Assembly: GCA_905234685.1 (NCBI GenBank)
Contig: CAJOIR010000003.1
Span: 42,476 to 106,475, forward strand
Source: Paludibacteraceae bacterium
GTDB lineage: Bacteria > Bacteroidota > Bacteroidia > Bacteroidales > Paludibacteraceae
Length of the DNA: 64,000 nucleotides
Reading direction: 5' to 3'
This document shows positions 8,323 to 15,910 of the stretch, piece after piece (positions within the stretch are counted from its first letter, which is position 1; the number at the start of each line of letters is the position of its first letter). Position numbers and translations under genes: made by a program. The notes under the pieces are model-generated. The model ran no database searches, had not been told where the DNA came from, and saw only the letters and a program-made list of their open reading frames with translations.

Positions 8323-9243
8323 ATGATACTACTACAAACACCAGTGCCGGAAGAGGCTATTGCCGCAGCAAACGACAGTCTGCGTACTCACACACAGAAT
8401 ATGATAGCAACGCTTCAGAATAACCCTGAAGCTGCTTTCCATAAGTTTATAGAGCAAGCGACAGTGTTTGGTCTAAAGGTAATAGCAGCATTACTGATAT
8501 ATATAATAGGTGCTTGGCTGATAAGGCGCATCAAACGTCTGCAAGAGCGCAGATTCAAGAAGCGCAAGACTGATCCAACAGTTGCTTCATTCACCCAGTC
8601 TGCAACCACTTTTCTGCTGTCTTTGCTACTTGTCGTGATAACGATAGGCACGCTTGGTGTTGATACTACCTCGCTTGCCGCCTTGCTTGCTGCAGGCGGT
8701 ATGGCAATAGGCATGGCGTTGTCGGGTACACTGCAGAACTTTGCCGGAGGCATAATGATACTCGTATTCAGACCTTTCAAAGTGGGAGACTGGATAGCTG
8801 CGCAAGGTAATGCAGGCACAGTGACCTCTGTAAGCATAGTAAGCACAAAGATAAAGACTGTTGACAACAGAGAGGTTGTATTGCCCAACGGTGCATTGTC
8901 GAACGGTGTGATAGACAACTATTCCGCTCTGCCTATACGCCGCATTGACATGCTTGTAAGTGTGGCATACGGTACAAATGCACAAGAGTGCATAGACCTG
9001 CTCCTAAGCATATTGAAAGATGAAGAGAAGATACTTGACAAGACTTCAGAAGGAGCGGATGACCCGTTTGTTGCTCTAAAGACTTTGAATGCAAGTGACA
9101 TATCGTTTGTAGTGCGCGCCTTCGTCAAGAATGAGGATTTCTGGGATGTAACATACCGTTTGAACAAACGCATATATACTGAATTGCCGGAGCACGGTAT
9201 CAATTTCGCATACCCACACGTAGATGTAACTCTAACTAAGTAA
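8323..9243 (+). CDS. mscS: MscS-family mechanosensitive channel
   Basis: This 306-residue protein has the small-conductance mechanosensitive channel architecture. There is an N-terminal amphipathic stretch, three membrane helices (about residues 45-65, 88-110 and 112-140), and a Gly/Ala-rich pore helix (LLAAGGMAIGMALSGTLQNF). A cytoplasmic beta domain follows (FKVGDWI, then NREVVLPNG) and then the alpha/beta cage. It would sit in the inner membrane and release solutes on hypo-osmotic shock. The length is close to E. coli MscS (286). It is transcribed divergently from the kinase and converges on the HAD phosphatase with four bases between the stop codons. Confidence 0.92.
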   Translation: MILLQTPVPEEAIAAANDSLRTHTQNMIATLQNNPEAAFHKFIEQATVFGLKVIAALLIYIIGAWLIRRIKRLQERRFKKRKTDPTVASFTQSATTFLLSLLLVVITIGTLGVDTTSLAALLAAGGMAIGMALSGTLQNFAGGIMILVFRPFKVGDWIAAQGNAGTVTSVSIVSTKIKTVDNREVVLPNGALSNGVIDNYSALPIRRIDMLVSVAYGTNAQECIDLLLSILKDEEKILDKTSEGADDPFVALKTLNASDISFVVRAFVKNEDFWDVTYRLNKRIYTELPEHGINFAYPHVDVTLTK

Positions 9244-9247
9244 GGGA

Positions 9248-10030
9248 TTAACAGAGATTGAGACTGATAAGGGCATTGGCGATACCATCTTCGTCAATGT
9301 CTTTTGTTATATAGTCAGCAGCTTGTCGGGTGAGTTCTCCGGCATTACCCATAGCGACACCAATGCCTGCAGTCCGAAGCATAGGAATGTCGTTGCCTCC
9401 GTCTCCGAATGCGACAGTGTCTTCACGCCGTATGCCGAAGAAGTCAGCCATGGCAAGGATTCCGTTACCTTTGTTAGCACCTTTAGGCGTAAAGTCCACG
9501 AAGGCGTTATGCCATCTGCCGACAGTGGTGTGGTTGAGGCGGTAAGCAAGCCGTTGCTCGCGAATGTGACCTATGAAAGAGGTTATCTGCATGACAGGTT
9601 GACGCAAGATGTAATCAACAGGAGTGGTGAAGTCAAGATTCTTTATGTTGAGCTGCTTTATGAAGATGCGCTCAACGAGTTCATTGTGATTGATAACACG
9701 CAGCCTGTCGTGGTTGACTACAATGGTAGGGTAATGTTTGCGTCGTGCATCTTGCAGAATGATGCTTGTGTCACGCTCCTGAAATGCGAGTTGCCTGACA
9801 ATGTTATCACCGGCAAAACAGAATGCGCCATTGGTAGTAACATAACCGTCTATGAGATGCTCTATTTGACCGAGGTTGTTAATGATGCACTTCGGTCTGC
9901 CTGTAGCAATGACAATCTTATGCCCCAGCGCTTTCGCCTTGGCGATAGCGTCAACCGCAGACTGAGGTATAAGGTGGGTTCTGAAACTTACCAGCGTGCC
10001 ATCAATATCGAAAAACAGTGCTTTGCTCAT
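9248..10030 (-). CDS. Cof-type HAD-IIB family phosphatase
   Basis: This 260-residue cytoplasmic hydrolase belongs to the haloacid dehalogenase superfamily, subclass IIB. Motif I is FFDIDGTL near the N-terminus (nucleophile Asp8 and acid Asp10). Motif II is IATGRP. Motif III/IV is in GANKGNGI followed by FGDGGNDIPML, and the IIB cap lies between. Family members dephosphorylate sugar phosphates, flavin or PLP precursors, and the substrate here cannot be told. It is probably transcribed alone, converging on mscS. The 6S-like RNA gene lies upstream on the same strand, ending about 90 bases before the start codon. Confidence 0.9.
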   Translation of the reverse strand: MSKALFFDIDGTLVSFRTHLIPQSAVDAIAKAKALGHKIVIATGRPKCIINNLGQIEHLIDGYVTTNGAFCFAGDNIVRQLAFQERDTSIILQDARRKHYPTIVVNHDRLRVINHNELVERIFIKQLNIKNLDFTTPVDYILRQPVMQITSFIGHIREQRLAYRLNHTTVGRWHNAFVDFTPKGANKGNGILAMADFFGIRREDTVAFGDGGNDIPMLRTAGIGVAMGNAGELTRQAADYITKDIDEDGIANALISLNLC

Positions 10031-10117
10031 AGTGCATGCGACGTATTCTGTATGCTACAGGGCAAATAGTGTGCCAATATGCGAAAAGTGGCATGAAGAG
10101 TATTAGGGGAGTACATA

Positions 10118-10141
10118 TAAAAAAGGAGCACACAAGTGCTT
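10118..10141 (-). terminator. Terminator of the 6S-like RNA
   Basis: The stem AGCAC/GTGCT (10127-10131 with 10136-10140) is followed on the minus strand by CC and six Ts. The same bases also pair with the RNA 5' end in the closing stem. Confidence 0.6.
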
Positions 10142-10304
10142 ATCTCAGAGAAAACTCCCAATAAACAGGATTTGAGGTTTTACCAACTTTTGTAATCTGC
10201 CCAGACAACAAGGTTGCCAGCAGCACGCCATTGGAAGGCAAAGAGCCTCGTGATAAAATGTGTGTTGAGTTTTCCGGTCTCTGACTTGTGGCTCCAAACG
10301 TTTT
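10118..10304 (-). ncRNA. ssrS: Probable 6S RNA (ssrS-like)
   Basis: A ~187-nt transcript is predicted from a TATCTTTGC box to a terminator, with no open frame. Its two ends pair: GGAGC then CACAAGT near the 5' end match ACTTGTG then GCTCC near the 3' end, with one bulged base. Further in, CAGA and GAAAACTC pair with GAGTTTTC and TCTG. A largely unpaired middle and an apical hairpin (GAGGC/GCCTT) follow. This rod with a central bubble and closing stem, and the length, are typical of 6S RNA, which binds housekeeping RNA polymerase. The alternative is another structured small RNA. The 3' end carries AGCAC/GTGCT and a six-base U-run. Confidence 0.6.
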
Positions 10305-10310
10305 CCGGTT

Positions 10311-10319
10311 GCAAAGATA
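10311..10319 (-). promoter_or_regulatory. Promoter -7 box for the 6S-like RNA
   Basis: The minus strand reads TATCTTTGC immediately before the predicted RNA 5' end. Confidence 0.55.
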
Positions 10320-10545
10320 AAGAGAAAAAATGAATTGTACAACAGTAAAAAAGAGGTTGTAAATGCAATGTTGATTGGTAGAAATATAATTATATACTAT
10401 TATGTGCCATTAGTTTTGTAGGTAAATCTTGGCTTACTTTGATATACACGCGCGTGCTTAGGAGTTGTAAATTAGTTTCTTTGGTATATAAATCTCATAT
10501 CCGGTATCATTCATATCTATAATCTCCTGTAGTCAACTAATGATA

Positions 10546-10581
10546 CAAAAATTCCCGCTCGCAGATAAGCAAGCGGGGAAT
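10546..10581 (-). terminator. Terminator of the 279-codon secreted-protein frame
   Basis: An imperfect 12-13-bp hairpin (arms rich in ATTCCC/GGGAAT, loop TTATCT) is followed on the minus strand by TTTTT, 17 bases past the stop codon. Between here and 10342 no gene or motif is evident; the sequence is AT-rich. Confidence 0.7.
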
Positions 10582-10597
10582 GATTGTCGAATAATTA

Positions 10598-11410
10598 TTA
10601 CCTTAATTGATATTTATTTAAACGCTTATCATGATTTTTACTCAACTGATTTAATTGATCCGCAGAATATTTCTTTATCAACATCTTAACATTATTCTTG
10701 TCAACCAATTCAGACATCATATTTTTATCTGTTTTTTGATTAAACATTTCCGATAACATCAAGTATGCAATATAACAATCGTTGGGATTAAGTATTTCTT
10801 CTTCCTTAATGTCCTCATTAGATATTTCGACATCTTTTGTTTTAGTTGATGATTGTTCAAAACCTGCTACTATATCTTCTTGTTTTACTGCGGGCATAGA
10901 CGATTCTAAGATTGCTATCTTTATAGGAGTGGGAAATTCTAAATTGTCAATTTCAATCATATCATTGAAATTTGCAGGTCTTTGATGTATTTTGATTTTC
11001 ATTCCTAAAAATTCTCCTTCTAAAAGAATCGCATTAACACGAGTTGCTGCTTGAAAAACATCACTAAACCCATATGTTTTCACATCCCATTCTCCCGCTG
11101 TTTTCATGTCAGTCTCATATGTGACAAAATATGTATCAATAAGTTTCTGAAATTCAACAAAGAGAAGACTTTCTTGATTGTTGAACTCTTTCTTTATTAA
11201 CCAGTAATGTTCTTCGGGTGTTTCTGTGTTATTAGAACCGAATGGTAATGCAGTTTTTAAGGACTTAACTGCTTTCCCTTTTGCATCACCTAATGCATTA
11301 GGATATAGTTTGATTGTATCTTGATTATTGCGAGAAATCACAGTGTATTTTTGTGCTTGCATCGACAATACACAAATTAAAGACAAAGAAATTAGTATTA
11401 ACTTTTTCAT
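10598..11410 (-). CDS. Exported protein of unknown function
   Basis: I do not recognise this 270-residue protein. It starts with a clear signal peptide (MKKLILISLSLICVLSMQAQ), so I chose the ATG at 11410 over one nine codons upstream. The mature part is mixed alpha/beta with a charged, Glu/Lys-rich C-terminal third (SSTKTKDVEISNEDIKEEE) and no Cys pairs, membrane segments or catalytic motif that I can identify. It probably resides in the periplasm. The gene is more AT-rich than its neighbours, which may indicate transfer. It is a single-gene unit, with its own promoter (11681-11689), a 265-base structured leader and a terminator at 10546-10581. Confidence 0.75.
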   Translation of the reverse strand: MKKLILISLSLICVLSMQAQKYTVISRNNQDTIKLYPNALGDAKGKAVKSLKTALPFGSNNTETPEEHYWLIKKEFNNQESLLFVEFQKLIDTYFVTYETDMKTAGEWDVKTYGFSDVFQAATRVNAILLEGEFLGMKIKIHQRPANFNDMIEIDNLEFPTPIKIAILESSMPAVKQEDIVAGFEQSSTKTKDVEISNEDIKEEEILNPNDCYIAYLMLSEMFNQKTDKNMMSELVDKNNVKMLIKKYSADQLNQLSKNHDKRLNKYQLR

Positions 11411-11494
11411 AACAATAATTGTTTTTTCTCGCAGCAACCCTATACGAGAGAATAAACAAAAAGCGTGAGACTGCTATGCTAACACACTCAAGGA

Positions 11495-11588
11495 AAAATA
11501 GGTATTTGGAAACCTAATAGAATAACAAGTATGCAGATAGTAACTCCACGCTAAACGTGAAGACATCTTGCAATCCTCTTGTTATTCA
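11495..11588 (-). promoter_or_regulatory. Long nested hairpin and terminator-like stem in the 5' leader
   Basis: A perfect 10-bp inverted repeat, GAATAACAAG (11521-11530) with CTTGTTATTC (11579-11588), encloses a second stem (GCAGAT with ATCTTGC, one bulge). That stem encloses a third (TCCACG with CGTGAA). Downstream on the minus strand a short TAGGT/ACCTA stem is followed by TTTTT (11495-11517), resembling a weak terminator. Both lie inside the 265-base leader of the exported-protein gene, so attenuation or a cis-acting RNA is possible. Confidence 0.5.
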
Positions 11589-11680
11589 GTATCGAAAAGT
11601 TCCCAATTTTTCTTTCCTCAAGAGAGAAAGCAAACGCTTTGTATCAGTATGTATGAAAAGAGGTTGTTCTCTATTCGGTT

Positions 11681-11689
11681 GCAAAGTTA
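11681..11689 (-). promoter_or_regulatory. Promoter -7 box for the exported-protein gene
   Basis: The minus strand reads TAACTTTGC. A start near 11675 would give a leader of about 265 bases. Confidence 0.5.
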
Positions 11690-11823
11690 GTACTTTTTGT
11701 GAAAACAGCAAAGAAGAAAAATGAAAAGATATTCGAATTCTTGCAATGTTAGCAAATGTTATTATGTGTATGATAATGTTGAGACAGAAAAATATATATA
11801 AATGTCCGTAGGGATATAAGTTA

Positions 11824-11867
11824 TCACCCAATAATCACCCAATAACCACCCAATAATCACCCAATAA
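11824..11867. repeat. 11-bp tandem array, copy 1 (four units)
   Basis: Four exact-period units of TCACCCAATAA (third unit CCACCCAATAA) occupy 44 bases. The reverse complement, TTATTGGGTGA, is the unit at 47114-47168 and 60183-60237. The array is in the gap between two divergent genes and is inverted relative to the other two copies. Confidence 0.85.
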
Positions 11868-11980
11868 AGTATGGGTGAAGAGGTAAAAAGGTTTAGAGGC
11901 TAAGGGGTGAGAGGATGATGGGTGAGCGGCGAGGGGTTAGTAGGTGAAAGGTTAGGGGTTAGGGGGCGTGAGGAAGGAAA
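11868..11980. repeat. G-rich degenerate heptamer tract
   Basis: About 110 bases of degenerate seven-base units such as GGGTGAA, TAGGGGT, TAGGGGG and AGGGGTT adjoin the 11-bp array. The plus strand is strongly G-rich with several GGG/GGGG runs, so a G-quadruplex is possible. No open frame of note. Confidence 0.6.
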
Positions 11981-12026
11981 AAAACAAAAAATGCAGGGGA
12001 GATTTCTCCAATTAAAAATAAAGTTG

Positions 12027-12035
12027 TATCTTTGC
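12027..12035 (+). promoter_or_regulatory. Promoter -7 box for the TPR protein gene
   Basis: TATCTTTGC lies 166 bases before the ATG at 12202. The intervening leader is purine-rich with no frame recognised. Confidence 0.55.
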
Positions 12036-12201
12036 ACGCTTATTTGGTGCGAGAGATGAGGCGGAAGTTTGTGGGGTGTGACACAGAAGAGTGCGAGAGG
12101 TGAGGCAGAGGTGAAGTAATGGAGAGATTGGAGTGTGAGCGCAGAGAAGAAGAGGAAACAATGATATAACACCGGAATATAAACAAAAACATTATAATAT
12201 T

Positions 12202-12870
12202 ATGGCAAAAGAAGTTAAGACAGAGGAAAACGGTCAGGTGCAAGAGGCTATATCGGCATCAGGCCAGTGGATTATCCGTAACCAGAACACAATCATGTGG
12301 TGCCTTGTGGCAGTATTGGCAGTGATAGTAGCCTACATGATGTTTAACAACTATTACATGAAACCAAAGTCAGCCGAGGCTCAGAACGAGATAGCCAAGG
12401 CAGTGGTTTATTTCGCCCAAGACAACTATGAGACAGCGCTCAACGGTGACGATGCCGACTGTATCGGCTTTGAGGAAATAGCCTCGAAGTATAGCATCAC
12501 GAAGCCCGGCAAGCTTGCTGCGCTCTATGCCGGCATCTGCTATTACAACACCGGTGACTATGAGCAGGCAGTGAAATACCTGAAGAAGTTCAAAGCTGAT
12601 GACCTTAACGTTGCCCCCGCAGCGGCAATGAAACTTGGTGACGCCTACGCCCAGATGGACGAGACAGAGAAGGCAGCCGCCGAATTCATGGATGCAGCAA
12701 AGTCTGGTAACGAGGTTATCGCTCCTATCGCCTTGAAGAAAGCAGGCATCGCCTACATGGCATTGGACAAGAACAAGAACGCCAAGAAGGCTTTCGAGGA
12801 GATAAAAGACAAGTATCCGATGTCTGCAGAGGCACAGGATATTGACAAACTTATTGCTACAGTAGAGTAA
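12202..12870 (+). CDS. Membrane-anchored tetratricopeptide-repeat protein
   Basis: This 222-residue protein has a short cytoplasmic N-terminus and one membrane helix at about residues 33-52 (MWCLVAVLAVIVAYMMFNNY). A periplasmic part with TPR-like helical hairpins follows (LAALYAGICYYNTGDYEQAV, then MKLGDAYAQMDETEKAA, then ALKKAGIAYMALDKNKNA). The layout resembles YfgM-type proteins that work with the outer-membrane assembly or Sec machinery, but the exact role is inference. It is well conserved in form across Bacteroidales. ribH follows 33 bases downstream on the same strand and may be cotranscribed. Confidence 0.8.
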   Translation: MAKEVKTEENGQVQEAISASGQWIIRNQNTIMWCLVAVLAVIVAYMMFNNYYMKPKSAEAQNEIAKAVVYFAQDNYETALNGDDADCIGFEEIASKYSITKPGKLAALYAGICYYNTGDYEQAVKYLKKFKADDLNVAPAAAMKLGDAYAQMDETEKAAAEFMDAAKSGNEVIAPIALKKAGIAYMALDKNKNAKKAFEEIKDKYPMSAEAQDIDKLIATVE

Positions 12871-12903
12871 GACGCGCAACGCATTACTGCCGTCAGCAAG
12901 CCT

Positions 12904-13392
12904 ATGTCTTCAGCATTACACAACTTGTCGGACTATGACGCAAGCCGTCTGCCTTCGGCCGATGTGCTATCACGTCAGCGCTATGCAGTGATAGTGTCAG
13001 ACTGGAACAGCGATGTTACATACGCGTTGCTTGAGGGTGCTTGCAAGACACTGGTTGATTGCGGAGTGACAGAGGAGAACATTGACGTAGTTCATGTGCC
13101 CGGCGCAGTGGAGTTGACCTATGCAGCAGCAGACTGTCTTCACGACTACAATGCCGTGATAGTGATAGGCTGCGTAATCAAGGGCGACACTCCTCATTTT
13201 GACTATGTTTGTCAGAGTGTAACCCAAGGCGTGACACTGCTGAATTCACGTGGCGAGACTCCGGTGATATTCTCAGTGCTCACCACACTTGACAAGCGCC
13301 AAGCTCTTGACCGCGCCGGAGGCCGCTTAGGCAACAAAGGCACTGAGGGCGCATATACGGCAATAAGAATGGCTAACTTGGTTACATTGTGA
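12904..13392 (+). CDS. ribH: 6,7-dimethyl-8-ribityllumazine synthase
   Basis: This enzyme condenses 5-amino-6-ribitylaminouracil with 3,4-dihydroxy-2-butanone 4-phosphate in riboflavin synthesis. The 162-residue length is typical for icosahedral or pentameric lumazine synthases. Recognisable segments are the phosphate/ligand loop VPGAVELTYAA, the GCVIKGDTPHFDYVC stretch containing the catalytic His, and the C-terminal NKGTEGAYTAIRM. No FMN riboswitch is seen upstream, which fits a gene carried in a TPR-ribH transcript rather than an autonomous rib operon. tRNA-Tyr follows 70 bases downstream under its own promoter. Confidence 0.95.
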   Translation: MSSALHNLSDYDASRLPSADVLSRQRYAVIVSDWNSDVTYALLEGACKTLVDCGVTEENIDVVHVPGAVELTYAAADCLHDYNAVIVIGCVIKGDTPHFDYVCQSVTQGVTLLNSRGETPVIFSVLTTLDKRQALDRAGGRLGNKGTEGAYTAIRMANLVTL

Positions 13393-13442
13393 CCAAAAGC
13401 AAACAAACAGTTGCAAGGGTTGTGTGTATGAAAATATTATAT

Positions 13443-13451
13443 TACTTTTGC
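13443..13451 (+). promoter_or_regulatory. Promoter -7 box for tRNA-Tyr
   Basis: TACTTTTGC ends 11 bases before the tRNA 5' end. Confidence 0.55.
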
Positions 13452-13462
13452 AGCCGTTTTGA

Positions 13463-13545
13463 GGGTAGTTTCCAGAGTGGCCAAATGGGGCAGACTGTAA
13501 ATCTGCTGCGTAATCGCTTCGGTGGTTCGAATCCATCACTACCCA
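13463..13545 (+). tRNA. tRNA-Tyr (GTA)
   Basis: This is an 83-base class II tRNA. The acceptor GGGTAGT (13463-13469) pairs with ACTACCC (13538-13544), followed by discriminator A. The anticodon stem-loop GCAGACTGTAAATCTGC places GTA at 13497-13499. A long variable arm (TGCGTAATCGCTTC) and the T-loop GGTTCGAATCC are present. The 3' CCA is not encoded in the DNA (CAC follows). Confidence 0.97.
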
Positions 13546-13546
13546 C

Positions 13547-13581
13547 ACTGATGGCGAGTAGAAACTCGTCATCAGTTTTTT
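13547..13581 (+). terminator. Intrinsic terminator after tRNA-Tyr
   Basis: ACTGATG and CGAGT pair with ACTCG and CATCAGT, followed by six Ts. The stem is 12 bp with small bulges. Confidence 0.85.
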
Positions 13582-13624
13582 AATTCAAAACCGCCAATAG
13601 AAACATTATATTTCTCTCTCAAGT

Positions 13625-14893
13625 ATGAAAGTGTACAAGTTCGGTGGCGCGTCAGTCAGGAATGCCGCCGGTGTAAGAAACGTAGTTTCGATTGTTAGCA
13701 AAGAGGCAGGAGAACTGCTTGTTGTAGTCTCCGCCATGGGCAAGACGACGAATGCCTTGGAGCGGCTTGTATCGCTGTCGCTTTCTGGCGAGGATGAGTT
13801 GATGTTGAGGCAGTTGAATGACATCAGAGAGTATCATTACGGTATCATCAATGATCTATACCCCTGTGGTCACCAGTTCCTGCAAAACAAGATAGAGGTC
13901 ATTCTTCAGCATATTCATGACATTTGCAAGGCAGTGGAGAAGTTGCAACCAGACTATGACAGTTTCTACGACAGCGTGGTGTCGTGCGGCGAACTGATGT
14001 CAACGAGGATAATGTTGTATGTGCTTGACAGAGAAGGTCAGGAGAATGTATTCCTTGACATGACGAAGTTGTTGGTGACCGATAACACCTTCCGCGAGGC
14101 ACGACCTCAGATGAGCGAGTCGGAGCATGCACTGCGCACATACATAGGTCAACACCCCTCGCGAATATATGTAGCACAAGGTTTTATAGGCGGCACCCGT
14201 GACGGCAAACCTACAACTCTGGGTCGCGAAGGAAGTGACTACACGGCAGCTCTGCTTGCCAACATGCTTGATGCGGAGTCAGTGACAATATGGAAAGATG
14301 TTGACGGAGTGTTAAATGCCGACCCGCGTCTGTTCCCAGATGCAACTCTTATAAGCGAACTCACATATTTTGACGCGGTAGAACTGGCATACAGCGGCGC
14401 CCAGGTAATACACCCCAAGACGATACGCCCTCTTGAAAACAAGCATATTCCACTATATGTTCGTCCATTCCTGTCGCCAGATGCCCAGGGCACAGTAATA
14501 AAGGATACGACAGCGAAACCTATTGACATACCTGTATATATCTGGCGCAAGAATCAGGTTCTTGTTACGCTGAGAGCAAAAGACTTCTCGTTTGTTCTGG
14601 AAGACAGCCTGAACAGACTCTTCGAGACAATATACAGAAACCGTCTTAAAGTGTCGCTCATACAAAGCAGTGCGGTGACTGTATCGGTGTGTGTTGACAA
14701 GTCAAGATATCTTGACGCCGCCCTTGAGGAGTTGAGAGAAGAATACAAAGTGACCTTCAACGAAGGTTTGTCGCTGCTTACCATCCGCGGCACGACACCG
14801 GAGATAATAGCCGCCCAGACCGCAGAAAAACAAATACTGCTGTCTCAGACCACGAGACGTACGGCGCGGTTTGTAATAAAAGAAGAGGTGTGA
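13625..14893 (+). CDS. lysC: Aspartate kinase, monofunctional
   Basis: This 422-residue enzyme phosphorylates aspartate at the first step of lysine, threonine and methionine synthesis. The N-terminal kinase domain begins with VYKFGGASVRN (residues 3-13) and includes the GREGSDYTAALLA segment (about 203-215) and IWKDVDGVLNADPR. The C-terminal third (about 300-422) has ACT-like regulatory folds, suggesting feedback inhibition by an end product. It lacks a homoserine dehydrogenase extension, so it is distinct from the ThrA type. No lysine riboswitch is visible in the 43 bases after the tRNA terminator. It is followed by a promoter box and the nucleotidyltransferase gene. Confidence 0.93.
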   Translation: MKVYKFGGASVRNAAGVRNVVSIVSKEAGELLVVVSAMGKTTNALERLVSLSLSGEDELMLRQLNDIREYHYGIINDLYPCGHQFLQNKIEVILQHIHDICKAVEKLQPDYDSFYDSVVSCGELMSTRIMLYVLDREGQENVFLDMTKLLVTDNTFREARPQMSESEHALRTYIGQHPSRIYVAQGFIGGTRDGKPTTLGREGSDYTAALLANMLDAESVTIWKDVDGVLNADPRLFPDATLISELTYFDAVELAYSGAQVIHPKTIRPLENKHIPLYVRPFLSPDAQGTVIKDTTAKPIDIPVYIWRKNQVLVTLRAKDFSFVLEDSLNRLFETIYRNRLKVSLIQSSAVTVSVCVDKSRYLDAALEELREEYKVTFNEGLSLLTIRGTTPEIIAAQTAEKQILLSQTTRRTARFVIKEEV

Positions 14894-14925
14894 CATTTTT
14901 ATTTTGTCAGTTGAGAAAATATTCG

Positions 14926-14934
14926 TAATTTTGC
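14926..14934 (+). promoter_or_regulatory. Promoter -7 box for the sugar-nucleotide cluster
   Basis: TAATTTTGC sits 38 bases before the ATG at 14972 and could drive the following three genes. Confidence 0.5.
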
Positions 14935-14971
14935 AGCATAGCATAGTGCAAACACTAATTTGATATAACAT

Positions 14972-15874
14972 ATGAAACCCACACTATTTGTTCTTGCAGC
15001 AGGCATGGGCAGCCGTTACGGCGGTCTGAAACAACTTGACGGTCTCGGCCCCAACGGCGAGACAATAATGGACTATTCTGTATATGACGCACTTCGTGCT
15101 GGCTTCGGCAAGATAGTTTTCGTTATAAGGGAGGATTTTGCAGATGATTTCAAAAGAGTCGTTCTGAGCAAGTATGAGGACAAGGTGGCATGCGAGATAT
15201 GCTTCCAGTCAATAGACAAAGTCCCGTCATGGTTCACTCCCAACCCAGAGCGCAAGAAACCATGGGGCACAAACCATGCAGTGCTGATGGGTAAGGATGT
15301 GATACACGAACCTTTTGCTGTTATTAACGCGGATGACTTTTACGGCAAGGAGTCGTTTGAAGTGCTGGCAGGTTTCCTGCGCTCAGTGGAAGGCAAGGAG
15401 AACGAATACTGCATGGCAGGATACAGGGTGGGTAACACTCTGTCAGAGAACGGCAGCGTGAACCGCGGAGTATGCCAAACCGATGATAACGGCTATCTGA
15501 CCGATGTGGTGGAGGCTACGAATATAGAGGAGATAGTAGGCAGCATAACATATAAAAACGAGCAAGGTCAAGATGTTGTGCTTGATCCGAATACTCCTGT
15601 GTCAATGAATATGTGGGGTTTCACACCTGAATATTTCAAGTATTCGGAAGAGGCATTTGACATATTCCTGAAAGAGCACGGTCAAGAATTGAAATCAGAA
15701 ATATACATTCCTACCGTAGTCAACGACCTGATAGTGTCAGGCAAGGTTACATGCAAGGTGCTCGACACTCCGTCCAAGTGGTTCGGTGTGACATACGCTC
15801 AAGACCGTCCGGCAGTAGTTATGAGGCTGAACGAGCTGATACATAAAGGAGTATATCCGGAGAAACTGTTTTAG
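14972..15874 (+). CDS. Sugar nucleotidyltransferase
   Basis: This 300-residue cytoplasmic enzyme has the nucleotidyltransferase signature LAAGMGSRYGGLKQLDGLGP near its N-terminus and a metal-site VINADDFYGKE at about residue 115. It belongs to the NTP_transferase family that joins a nucleotide to a sugar 1-phosphate, but the loop differs from classical RmlA and GalU, so I leave the symbol blank. It begins a co-directional set with galE and manA at 30-50-base gaps, which points to precursor supply for capsule, LPS or glycoprotein glycans. The sugar and nucleotide specificity cannot be read from the sequence. Confidence 0.85.
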   Translation: MKPTLFVLAAGMGSRYGGLKQLDGLGPNGETIMDYSVYDALRAGFGKIVFVIREDFADDFKRVVLSKYEDKVACEICFQSIDKVPSWFTPNPERKKPWGTNHAVLMGKDVIHEPFAVINADDFYGKESFEVLAGFLRSVEGKENEYCMAGYRVGNTLSENGSVNRGVCQTDDNGYLTDVVEATNIEEIVGSITYKNEQGQDVVLDPNTPVSMNMWGFTPEYFKYSEEAFDIFLKEHGQELKSEIYIPTVVNDLIVSGKVTCKVLDTPSKWFGVTYAQDRPAVVMRLNELIHKGVYPEKLF

Positions 15875-15910
15875 GAGCAAATAACCTTATTCAAATATCG
15901 GAAGGAGCAA

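Noticed and set aside
10145-10368. Small proteins of 62-65 codons on the minus strand
   Set aside because: They overlap the 6S-like RNA and read as RNA structure, not coding sequence.
11521-11588. Integron attC site
   Set aside because: Length and inverted arms fit loosely, but the conserved core sites are missing and no integrase is present.
12202-13392. FMN riboswitch before ribH
   Set aside because: The upstream 33 bases after the TPR gene are too short and lack the conserved core.
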